Of a DNA stretch of 64,000 nucleotides, positions 13,201 through 25,200 are shown piece after piece. Source of the stretch: Gonatopus flavifemur. Its lineage: Eukaryota; Arthropoda; Insecta; Hymenoptera; Dryinidae. The position numbers and the translations under genes are program-made. The notes beneath the pieces are model-generated. The model was given only the letters and a program-made list of their open reading frames with translations, was not told the origin of the DNA and searched no databases. Every line of letters begins with the position of its first letter. Positions within the stretch are counted from its first letter, which is position 1. The stretch spans positions 331,001 to 395,000 of the forward strand of contig JAFFJZ010000081.1 in NCBI GenBank assembly GCA_018340375.1, in the 5' to 3' direction.

Positions 13201-16200
13201 CCCCAGTTTACTGTGACTTCGTATTCCATTCCACCGAATTCGTTTATGGGCTTCCATGAAGCAGAACAACGTAATACGAAACGGTCTTGATGAGCTGATT
13301 GCTACTTTTAGCCTGAAATATTCAGGAATGAATCAAATAAGAAAGTTCTGTGTTGCGCTCCTCCGCTTCATGGGAGGACAATAGCTTTCAAATGAACAGA
13401 GCGGAATAAAAATCCAAAGAGAACTGGGATTCTGCGTTGCGCTTTCCACTGCATGGGATGGTACCCTTATCCCCTTCACAACACCCAAGCAGCAACAGAA
13501 GTTCAAAGTATATAAGAAATAAAGATGTTCGTAGAATGTACGAATGAGATAAGAAGAATATATAATGAACGTTCATAGAATATTCGAATGAGACTGTTTT
13601 AAATATACTTAGAACCTACATAGTACATTCGAAATGTACGATATTCATCCAATCGACGTTCGATTGACGTACCATCGTATATTCGATTACATACGTTCGA
13701 TGAATATGCATAGCACCTATGAAACGGTCTCATTGGAATATGCATAGAACATATTTCGAATATTCGAAGAACGTTCATAGTACATTTTGGTGCTACTTGG
13801 GCAGGCGCATTTTATTTCCCAGGGTTTTAGGGTGGAGTGTGGATGTTTATGGGTGTGTTGTTATGCCTAGCTACATGAATAATGTTGAAATTGATATTAA
13901 CACTGATGTTAAGGGCAACCTGCAGAGAACACAAATCTTTTGGGGTCAAGTTTAAATCCATTGTACGTAAATTCACGTCCATAGAATGTCCAATGAACCT
14001 CCAAATGTCCGGACGTTGGATAGACCTGTATTGGATGTTCTCTGGACCTTCATGTTCTCTTGGAGATGGAATCTCAAATCTCTCCCCCAATTCTCTCAAA
14101 TATGACTGAATAAATCGAAAAGTAATTAGTTGATGCATCTCCTCTATAATTCACAGAAGAAAAGTGGGTGAGAGATTTGAGATGTTTCGAGACTTCGGAA
14201 TGTTCTTAAGGTGTTTTGAAATTCTATTCGTGAGACTAACGAATTGTCATCGGTTATAATGAAATGTTTGGTTCAGATGGTTATCAAATCGCTAATGCTT
14301 TTCCTCAGTGTTTTACATGTACCTATCTGGTAGTTCAGCTTTTTATAAGTTGCATGACGGAACTTCGGAGAATCTGATTAGTTCTAGTATTTTTCAGTAG
14401 CACGAGGGGTTCAGAATACTCTGGAAATTAAATTTGAGAAAAAGGGTAAAACCAGATGGGATTCCTCTATGTATTTGAAAAGCTGAACATACTATTCTTC
14501 CCCACACTGGCGAGGAAAGATTGCATTGTCTGTGTACTTTTAGGTGAAATGTGCAACAAATGATCAACAACTCACATGCATATTTTAGAGCGGCTGAAAA
14601 AGTAGTATGTTCCTCTCGTCTCAGTACGTTTGTTTTGAATTCAGTTTTCTCTCCCCTAAAGATAGGACTGAATAGAGAGGCTCTCTATGCAGGTGTGGGG
14701 AACAAATAATTTTCACACAATCACGTCAGAGGACACTCGCACAAATTGAATTGCAATTATCAATTAGATACATGAACATGTACACAGTTTTTATCCGATT
14801 CATGAATAGCCAAAGGCTTGACGTATTCGTTGGAACACTTGAAAATTCACGATCCTCCATGTAACAAGCAATCCCTAGGACAAAGCAATTCTGTCAAATT
14901 TATTTCATCATTTTGAAACTGGGTTTCAATAAGAAAAGAATCCGGTTTCTGTCCAAGGGATGATCAAATTCCTATTGTGCAACTTAATACTTTTATACTT
15001 ATACTAATGGTGACAAAACTTTGAAATTAGTTACCAGATTGAGACTTTTTTATATCAACAAGAAGAAAAAATCAAAGATCCACGCGACATAGTAACCAAG
15101 AAGATCATCAATGAGAAATACTCCGTACGTAGATGCATACAGTCCCATCAAAGGGTTTTAGAGTATGTATCACATGAAGTGAGTTCAGAATTTAATAATC
15201 GCACTAAAATTCAATTCTTCACATTGAACAATTTTTTTTTTCATTCGCATCGACGGTAATATGAAGTACTGAACAATGACAATATCTCTTTCCTCAAAGG
15301 TTTATCGATCGACTGAGATCTTGGTACGCCATGAACTCATTCTTCCAGTTATCTGTCAGTCTAACTGTAGACAGCATTGTATTAGCCCAGGTAAGTTACG
15401 TACTCCCAATCATCCCTCTTTGAATTCATTACCAATGAATGCATTAACTCCATCCATATATCAATTCTTTGATTTTATCAATGCTAACAATAGGATATAT
15501 AGCTTCCCAGGGAGAAACAATTCATGTATGAATCCATATATGAATATTGGCCATATATGCTCATATATGGCCGTACATGGGTTGATATATGATTGAATAT
15601 GACCGAATGCATTCATAATATTACAATGGTCCCCTTTATTCTCATTTTCCCATGGATGCCTCACTACCATAGCTGAAAACGTCTATTGAATCCTAAAGAT
15701 GGATGGGATTGAATAAAAACTTTGCAACGATACATAAGCATACACACTTATTCAAACCTTTTGAAACCCATCGAAACCGGTTCAAGCAATGGGAATCCAT
15801 GGAAATTCAATAGGTTTGAACTCTAGCGTGTATCAACTCTGGCCCACTCTGGCCTTACTCTGGCGCAGTTTTGGGTCCATATTGGCAGGATGAGCCCCAT
15901 GCTGGGGCGGGGTGGGCTCTTTGGTACATACAGGTTGGTTGAAAAGTTTCTGCGCTCACCAAGAGATAGCACTGCTAGCTCAAAACTTTTTTTTCTCAAG
16001 TTGGTATATCTGTCCTGAGAACACATGCAAAGTTACAAGTCATTCTGTCAATTCATTCTTTGTTTACAAGCCATTTGAAGTTGACGTGTCATTGAATTTT
16101 CTTAATATGGAAAAAATTGAATATCGTGCAGTCATTAGATTCTTTGTTTTGAAGGGTTTAACAGCAAAGGAAATTTATGAACAATTGTTAGAAGTGTATA

Positions 16201-19200
16201 AGGAGTTCTCACCTTCAAAACGCACCGTTGAATTTTGGGCTGGTGAATTTAAACGTGGTCGTACTAGCCTTGAAGACGATCCACGCGAAGGACGACCAAA
16301 AACTGCAACCACAGCAGAAATCATTGAGCATGTACATAATATGGTTAGTGAAGATCCAAGTTTGACTAAGCGTGAAATTGCTAATGCCATAGGCATTTCA
16401 GACGAACGAGTACTCCATATTTTACATGAAGAATTACGTATGAAGGAACTGTTTGGAAAGTGAGTGCCGCACACGTTAACAATTCAACAAAAACTGGATC
16501 GAAAACAAATTTCTCAGCGTAATTTGGAGCGTTTTAAGCAGAATAAAACCGATTTCTTGCGTCGTTTCATAACTATGGATGAGACTTGGATCTACCACCA
16601 TGATCCTAAATTGAAACAAGAACGTTTACAGTGGACTGAAGCTGGTTGTTCAGCTCCAAAGCAGGTGAAGTCACAACGATCAGCAAAGAAGGTTATGGCA
16701 TCAGTTTTTTGGGATGCAAAAGGAATTTTGTTCATTGATTATCTTCAGAAAGGTAAAACAATCAACTCCGAATATTACTGCAGCCTTTTGGATCAGCTGG
16801 ATGAAAAAATTCGTGAGAAAAGACCTGCTTTAAAGGAGAAAAAAATCATTTTTCATCAAGATAATGCACCTGCTCACAAAAGTGTTTTGACGATGGCTAA
16901 ATTCAAAGAACTCAAGTACGAATTGTTTGAACATCCACCGTATTCGCCAGATTTGGCTCCTAGCGACTACTATCTCTTCAGGAATCTCAAACAATTCCTT
17001 CGTGGGAAGCATTTTTCGTTGAATGAAGAGGCCATAGCAGCCGTAGACGGTTATTTTGCAGAGCTTCCGGAAAAGCATTATAAGGATGGGATAAAATTAT
17101 TGGAAGATCATTGGAACAAGTGTATTGAGCTTCTAGGAGATTATATTGAATAAAAAAATATATTTCGTAACAAAAACAGTATTCTTTCATTTCGAGCGCA
17201 GAAACTTTTCAACCAACCTGTAAATGCTAAGGAATAATTATTCACCATTGCGAAATTATTGTCACCTTAGAATCAGTGGTCAATTTTCACTTGAGTACTT
17301 AGACAAACTTAATCAGTTTTGCCTCATTTTATTGGAGTTCGTTAGATTTTCCAAATGAAAAGCTCATTGGATCTAGCCAATGATCGCTTGATTGAAGTAG
17401 TAGTATTTTATTATTTTCACAAGTAGGTGCTCTTCACATGTGTATTAGAGCGCATCCCCCTTCTTTACAATCCCCCCCCCCCTCTTTTGTACACAACCAC
17501 CTCAATACTAACTTATAAACTAACTTCTCATGTATCAAATAACAATTGTCGTGTGCATGTGTGTGTGTGCACGTGCATGCCTCTCTCTCTCTCTCTCTCT
17601 CATCTCTCCATTCTCTCCTTCACTCATACATCCACACTCCTCCCCTTGCCTCCCTATTAGCCCCCTTACCACTTTCCTCCCACCCCCATTCTCCTTTTGC
17701 TTTCCTCTTCCAACTTTTCTAAGTTCTTCATCCACCTATCTCTATGCCCTCTCTCATCTAGAACGTTTTCTACTACTTCTTGGAATTTTTTTTTATCTCC
17801 TTTTCTCCTTGATCTACACATCTCTCCAACACATGTTTCCATGATTCTATTTCTCAGTCACATATTCTGCATTTCCTTCCTTCTTCGTTCTCCCAGTAAT
17901 TCTCCTCCCTCATTTCATTTCCTAATCTGAACCTTGCTATCCTAGATTTCCATTTTTCTCTTTTCTCTTTATCTCTCAAATATTTCGGTTCTTCTATCGT
18001 CCATATTTCTTTATACCATTCGTTGTATTTTGACTCTACTATTCTCCCTCAATTGTCTTGTGCCTGCAGTTGCCTATCTCTCTCCTCTAACTCATCATAT
18101 ATCTCCTCCCCTTTTTCTCTTTTTCTCTCAATTTCAAGTACGGAACACCCTCTTTCTCTCAAGAAAGATTCCCTCTTTTTTCCCATTCCGATTCTGCGTT
18201 TCTTCCTTTTAATTTCTTTCAACACTGTCTTGCTATCCTACTCCCTTTTCCTTGTCTCAATCATCCTTCAAAAAACCCCCATTTTAATCCTCATTTTATC
18301 TCTGTTTGTTCCCTCTCTAATTATATACCCTGGTGTTTCACTATCTAAATTCAACATTCATCTTATATATTTTTCCTGAATCCTTTCTATACTCTCCCTT
18401 TCTTCCCAACCCCATATTTCAGCTCAATACTCTGCAACTGTTTCCACCAGATGATCGAATGACCACATTCTTTTTCTCCAATCCCCTCTGAATCTTCTTT
18501 TTCCTATCCTCCATACCTGCCCTATTACCTCTGAAGCTTTTTCAACTCTATCCTTTATGTCTGCCTCCTGACCTCCGTTTCTTTGTAATACATAACCTAA
18601 GTATTTAAATTCTTTCACTTCCTCTATGTTGTCCTTCCCCCACTTCCACTCTACTTTTTTACTTCTTCCTCTCACTATTTCAAACCTCATAATCTTTGTT
18701 TTATCAACAATAACTTGCAAATCTTTTTCCCAAAGTATTTCCTCAAAACCCCCATCATTCCTTTCATTTGCTCTTCATTTTCCGCTAATACCACTATATC
18801 ATCCGCATATGCTAAAGTTCTTACTCTGTGTCCACCTAGTCTTACACCCTCCCCCCTCCTCCCCACATGCCTTTCATAATTTCCTCCTCCTAAGTCCGCT
18901 ATAGAAATATTAAATAGATCTAGACTCAGCGGACGTCCTTGTCTTACCTTCTTTGCCAACCAAAAATTTTCATTATATTCATCATTTACTTTCGCCTTCA
19001 CTTTTGTCTCCTCATATGAATCCTCTATCCTATCCACTAGTTTTCCATTTATTCCTCTTTTTCTTATCATCTCCCACAGTTTTTTCCTATCTATTGTTTC
19101 AAACGCAGCCTTAAAATCGACAAACAAACCTAACATACCTCTTTTTTCTTCAACTATTTCTCTTCCTATCATACAATTGAGTATATAGATGTTATCTATT

Positions 19201-22200
19201 GGTCCCATTCCTTCTCTGAAACCTGTTTGATTATCTGGTACTACCTCCTTTTTCTTCCACCTCTCTCCTCAATTTATCATTCAATACCGTTACGTATATT
19301 CTATATGAAGTTGTCATTATAGTGACGCCTCTATAGTTTTCAACTTATACCCTTTTCCTTTCTTTTTGACTGGTACCATAACCTCTTCTTTCCAATTGTC
19401 CGGTATCTTTTCCTCTTTTCAAACTGTGTTGCATATTTCATATATTGCCTCTTCTAATTCTTTCCCTCCCCATATGTATACTTCATTAGGCAATTTGCCT
19501 CAGTAATCCCAGAATGCAGGAGCTAGCGGCCCCCACCATGCGGCCGATGCGACCCTAAGGAGCCTTCCGAAGTAGCTGACCAGATGATCAGGTCAGCTAC
19601 TTCGGGAGGCTCCTAACACTGCATCCCCGCGCGTCTATGTGAAGAGAGAAACTCTGTACTACAAACTTTCTTCCTTCGCATGGACGCGCGGGGAGGCAGT
19701 GTTAGTGCCCCACCGTCCGGATGGTGGGGGCCGCCAGCTCCCGCGTTCTGGGATCACTGGTTCGTCTATTCTAGTTGCCTTTTTCTTTTTCAATTTTTTT
19801 AATACCTTCATGATTTCTGTTTTGTCTAAATCATCCCCTGAGTCTCTATTTTGATCTCCTCGGTCTTGCTTCTCATTATCAATGCCCACTCCTACCCTCT
19901 CACTTGTCCCACCTAGGTTTTTTTCAAAGTGCTTTTTCCACCCCTCCATACTAATTTCTTCGTTTATCCCTTCCCTCTTCCTCCTCTTTTCATCAACTAT
20001 ATCCCATAACTCTTTTCCCGATGTCACCTGTTTTACCTCTTCATATCTTTTTGTTCCCTGTTCCCTCTTTTCATTGCACTTATCTGTGTGATTTTGTAAC
20101 TTCTCATGATATTCTTCTTTTGTTCCTTCATCACCTGTCCACCTTCTTAGCGCTTCCTTTGCTCCTTTTTCCACATCCGAACATTCCTCATCCCACCATT
20201 GATGACTATTTCCTTTCCCACCTTTGATTTCTTTCCATTTCACTGCTTTGATTTTTGGATTTGCTCTTTCATATTTCTTCCGCACTCATCTACACTCCCA
20301 CTTAACTGTTTCCATCCCATCATTCTGTTTTGATATTCTTCGATCCCTTCTTTCGACCAATTCATAATTGTTTTCTTATTCTGTACCCTTTCCCTGTCCT
20401 TTGTTTCTTCGTCTCCTAAGTGGATGGTCACCAACCTATGATCTGATTCAATCTCTCCTGCTATTTCTATTTCCCTGGTCATTTCCCACACTTCTCTATC
20501 TCCAATCATATAATCTATCACGGTGTCCCCTCTTGCTCCACTATATGTGTACCCCCCCCCCCTCGTCTCTTGATGCTGTTCCATTCAGTATACCCCAACC
20601 TTGCTCTTCTATGAACTCCAGCAACAATGTTCTTGCTTTATTGATTTTTAAATCTTTCGACTTCCTCTGACCAAATTTTCCACCACCTTCTGACTCGCCG
20701 TTGCAACCTATTCTGGCACTTTTTCTAATTTTTCATTCGTATCTTGATCCACGTATATACTTAAAATAACCCATTCTTTTCCCCGCCACTTTGTTCTTTT
20801 TGACATGATTCCCTCTGTTAACAAACCACAACTCTTGTCCTTTATTTCTTCTATGCCCTTTCTTATTCCCATCGCCATCCCTCCGACTGTTCTTCCTTTT
20901 TTGTTTGTTCTACTCGCGGCCTGTATTTCCCAAATGTAATCCTTTGGCAGGTTTCTCTTGACTCTTTTCCTATTCTCTTCTCCTACCCATGTTTCCATTG
21001 AATCTATCACATCCCATCTCTCAATATTTTCCCTCAGCTCTTCTCCTTTCTCTTTTAGCCCCGCCACATTCCAAAAGCCTATCTTCAGTCCTCTTCTTTA
21101 TTGCAAACTAAAATCGATTTTTGAATCGATTCTTTTATAAACGATTTTTTCATGAATCGATTCTTTTTTATCCGATTCTCAAAAAAATCGTACTCAATTT
21201 TCCAAATGTGAAATAAATGTAACAGAAACTTCTGTCAGAATCAGAGTGACCAACTATGCATAATTTATGCACTTTTTCCGTTAGATCAACCGATCACAGT
21301 GTTTTATTAAAAAGAATAACCAATGAGAAAAGTTGAGAAATTTGAGAATTGGTCACCGTGGTCAGAATTTTGAATTTCGTGAAGTACGATGTATTACATA
21401 ACGTCAAATGATCACCATTGGTAAATTCCTAGTCATTGTCAAATAATACTAGAAGCTGACCAATCATGATTGTTTCGTATCACGCTGTTCCGCTCCATGA
21501 GAGAGCAGCTCAAAGGCCTAAGCATACGAATGCATAAACGTGCAGCATAATCACCAACAGAACTTTCATTAGCCAAAGAAGTAATGCTAATATTACAACC
21601 TATCGAGAGCGTAACGAGAGAAATATGTGGGGAAGATTATATTACAGTTAGTAAAATCATATCTATTGTGGCTTGTTTAGAAAACAATATAGAATCAATT
21701 GAGACAAATGTTTTGAGCGATGTTGGTCTTAGTTTGAAACGATCCGTTCTAACTCAATTAAATAAAAGGTTTGGTTTGAGAGAATCAATTTCTATACTCG
21801 CGATGTCAACAATTCTCGATCCCAGGTTTAAAAAACTACATTTCAAAAACTACCCGAAGAGAACATGAAGCTTCAGCGAACGTTCAGATCAGATGTGTAT
21901 AGATCAGACGAAGGTTCATTAGAGCTAACTTTTAGATTCACGAACGTTTGACAAAGGTTCTACGGACGTTGAAATGTCCGCCTCGAAATACGTTCAGGAA
22001 ACATAGATGGAACGTTCGCTGAAGGTTCATCGAAGGTTTGACGAAGCTTCACAAAAATATCTATACTTATATTAATTTTGATCAATTTATATGAGAAACA
22101 AATGAATTAATAAACATAAAGTATAGATATTTTTGTGAAGCTTCGTCAAACCTTCGATGAACCTTCAGCAAACGTGCCATCTATGTTTCCTGAACGTATT

Positions 22201-25200
22201 TCGAAGCGGACATTTCAACGTCCGTAGAACCTTTGTGAAACGTTTGTGAATCTAAAAGTTAGCTCTAATGAACCTTCGGCCCGATCTATACACATCTGAT
22301 CTGAACGTTCGCTGAAGCTTCATGTTCTCTTCGGGTATTTCTCATGCGAACAAAGTATTGATGAAATTTCTAGCACTGTGAAAGAATTCACAAAAACCGA
22401 TGGATTCCAAGAACAAATTTCGTCATCTGTAAATTCTGGAGGAACTGAAGAAACATCAAAAAATGATGTGTGGTCATATCATAAAAACCTAATGAAAAAA
22501 CAGAGTATTGCCAATCCTGACATCGACGATATGCCAACAGATTTAAAACATTATCTCACGCAACCTTTGATTGATCTAAAAGATGATCCTTTGAATTTTT
22601 GAAAAATGCATCATTCTACGTACCCATCACTGAGTGAGATTGCAAAATGTTTTTTCTCAGTCCCAGCAACTTCGGTTCCTTCTGAAAGATTATTTTCGAA
22701 AACAGGAAACATTGTGACGCAGAGCAGAAGTTGCTTGTCTCCTAAACATGTGCAAGAACTATTGTTTTTGAATTCTCTTCCCAAAGAACAGTGGCAGTTA
22801 TGAATTATTCGTCTTTGTTTGAAAAATCAACCCCAAGGAAACCCCAAGAGAAAGGAAAATCCTGATCCGTGTGATTGATATACGGAATTTTATTTTCTGC
22901 TGAAATTTAGTGATAATAAGATACACAATTATATGATTTTTGATTCAATTGTTCAAATTAAAGAATGGTCCTAATAGACTTATTAAGCTTCTGAAGAATA
23001 TCTGATAATATACTCATATCACTATAGTTGCTGCATGTATCTGGGTTATACCCAGTGAAAAATGAATACATTCTTATTACATTCATTTGAAGCGAATATT
23101 TTCATTTCCTTTGATTCCATTACAAAAATGCATTTTTCATTTCCTAATAATTCAATAATCTCAAATAGGCTTTGTATTATTACGTATGTGAGATGTATTT
23201 AATATTCAATCAGAACGAATAAACCATTTGAGATTCTCTGCTAACTTCGAAAAACCATATCCGAGTTTTCTCAATCGATTTTTGAAAAATCGATTCTTTT
23301 CTAGCCGATTTTTAATCGAATCGATTTTTTATTTTACGATTTTTTTTCGTGAATCGCACACCCCTACTCCTTTGTTTTGATGCTTTTCCTTCTCCTTTGT
23401 ATTGCCCTCTATTGCACCATTCGTCTTTAAAAAATTTTTTTCTCCAAGTCTTCCCAGTTTGTGTCTTCCCCATCAATTCTCAGCTTCCTATATTTGACTA
23501 TCACTTTGTCCCCTTTCTTTTTCAATATTTTTGCGGTTCTTCCTAATTATTTCTGTATATCTCTTTCTTTTTTTGTCAGATCGTCATCTATATAAATATT
23601 CGTATCCTTTAATGCAGCTCTCCTACCCATTGCCTCACTTTTATCCTCAACACTTCCCATTTCTACTAATACCATCTTCATTCCCCTTCGTCCTAACCAT
23701 CTGGCATTTTTTATGTCCCTTGGCATTCCTCATTTATCTTTCATTATTTCCTCTGCTGCTTCCATTGCAGATTTTTCTGTCTCTATTCCTCCTTTGACTA
23801 TAATATTCCTTCTTTTCTCCCTTTTTTGCCTTTCTAATTCATCACCTATTGTTTTCATTTTCTTATTCCTACGATTCCTCTATTTTCTACTGAATTCTGA
23901 CCCCCCACCCCACTTCCGGTCGGTTCTATCCTTCCCTCTATCTCCCTTCCTAACTCCTTCATTTTTTCTTCTAATTTTTTCTTTAATTCCACTTTCTCAA
24001 TCTTTCTTTCTTCTTCTTTTTTCTCCCATTCTTCAATTTTCTTTTCAATCTTACTTATTCTTTCCTCTAATTTCTCTTCTATTGCTTCTCCTACTATAAA
24101 TTTTATTTCTTCCTTCACATTCTCCCGCCCTGTTTTTTCCGCTTCACATCTATCACTAATAACACAAGTCGACAGAAAAAATTTTTTCTTCTGGGTTTCT
24201 GTTCTCATGCATAAATTCTGATGCTAGGTCTCGAAAAACACCCAAATATCCATTCTTAGCTTTTGAAGTTTGCATTTATTACATTTAGGGTTTGATACGA
24301 GAAAGTCCATACAAACATTAAAGAACCACTAAAAATCTTCATTTTGGAACTAGATTTTGTATTATTTTACATTCGTATACTATTACTCATCCTTATTCTT
24401 GAATTAAAAAGACTCCGATGTTCAGCAAAAATTTTTCTGATCGTAATCTATAGTGCGATTATGAAAAAATCCATTATTTTTCTGAAAATTCAAAAACTTG
24501 CTCTGGTTACTACAAAAGCAAACTTTGATTGAAAAAATTATTTTTTCCGTCATTAGTAACGTAGGAGAAAACAAAATTTGACATGCAGAAGTGAGACCCA
24601 AAAATCGTGTTGACCGGTGTAATCTCAATAATTTCTGTTTTCATTTTTTCTATTACACCTATCATATTTTGCCATGTCTCCATATTCTTTTTTGGTGATC
24701 TATTTATTTTCGAGCTTCTCTTGAAAGCTTGTATTTCATCTAATTCCTCTTCCCTTTCTATTTTCAACTTCTCATCTATCTTTCCTGTTAACCCTGATCT
24801 TTTTTTCATCCAATCTTGTCTTGTTTCACCTTTTTGTGTGGAAAAATTCTTCCATTTTTTCCTGATCTCCCATCTTTTTTCTCAGCTTTCCTGACCCCTG
24901 ATATCCGCAAACCTCTGTCCTTTTATATCTTATCACACACAATTGCCTCTTTCACCCCTTTGATTATGACTGCACCTACTTCTTGTTTTATTCTTCTATA
25001 TTTTCTCTCCATTTCTCTACTTACTCCATGTCCCCACCATATGTCACTAGTTGTCTCTATAAACAACTGTATAACTTTTCACTCCAACAAATTATTTTTC
25101 CCCTTAACCTGCCAAAGTCATACACTTTAAAAATGATGTAATGATAACTTTTCACTTTTTGAAATTCTCACCTTTATCACTACACCTTTCCCAATATTCT

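Larger units (their letters stand above)
17530..21095 (-). pseudogene. LINE ORF2: endonuclease and reverse transcriptase, broken
   Basis: Read on the minus strand, the protein starts near 21090 with an APE endonuclease (FWNVAGLKEK, METWVGEENRK) and continues at 20584-20240 with RGDTVIDYMIGD and SDHRLV, the endonuclease end. A linker follows at 20285-19760, then the reverse transcriptase: KKKKATRIDEP before the foldback insert, LPNEVYIWGG after it, LFVDFKAAFETIDR at 19100 and LAYADDIVVLAE, the catalytic YADD box, near 18800. A C-terminal region with FKYLGYVLQRNG lies at 18720-18424. The frame is broken several times by shifts and by the 259-bp insert, so it is dead. It is the copying enzyme of the element. 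The clade is not certain. Confidence 0.85.
21100..23366 (+). mobile_element. hAT transposon inside the LINE
   Basis: Both ends carry subterminal clusters of AATCGATT. The right end is TIR-like (inverted TAGGGGTGTGCGATTC). The left terminal bases seem lost, and the flanking 8-mers (CTTCTTTA, CTCCTTTG) agree at only 6 of 8 positions. The interior encodes C-terminal hAT transposase pieces. Confidence 0.7.

Noticed and set aside
15163..15182. gtgagt at 15179 as the donor of OR exon 5
   Set aside because: It is a good donor sequence, but its phase does not fit exon 6; gtatgt at 15163 restores both frame and family motif.
17427..20670. Many plus-strand serine/leucine/proline-rich open frames
   Set aside because: They are antisense shadows of the purine-rich LINE coding strand and of CT microsatellites.
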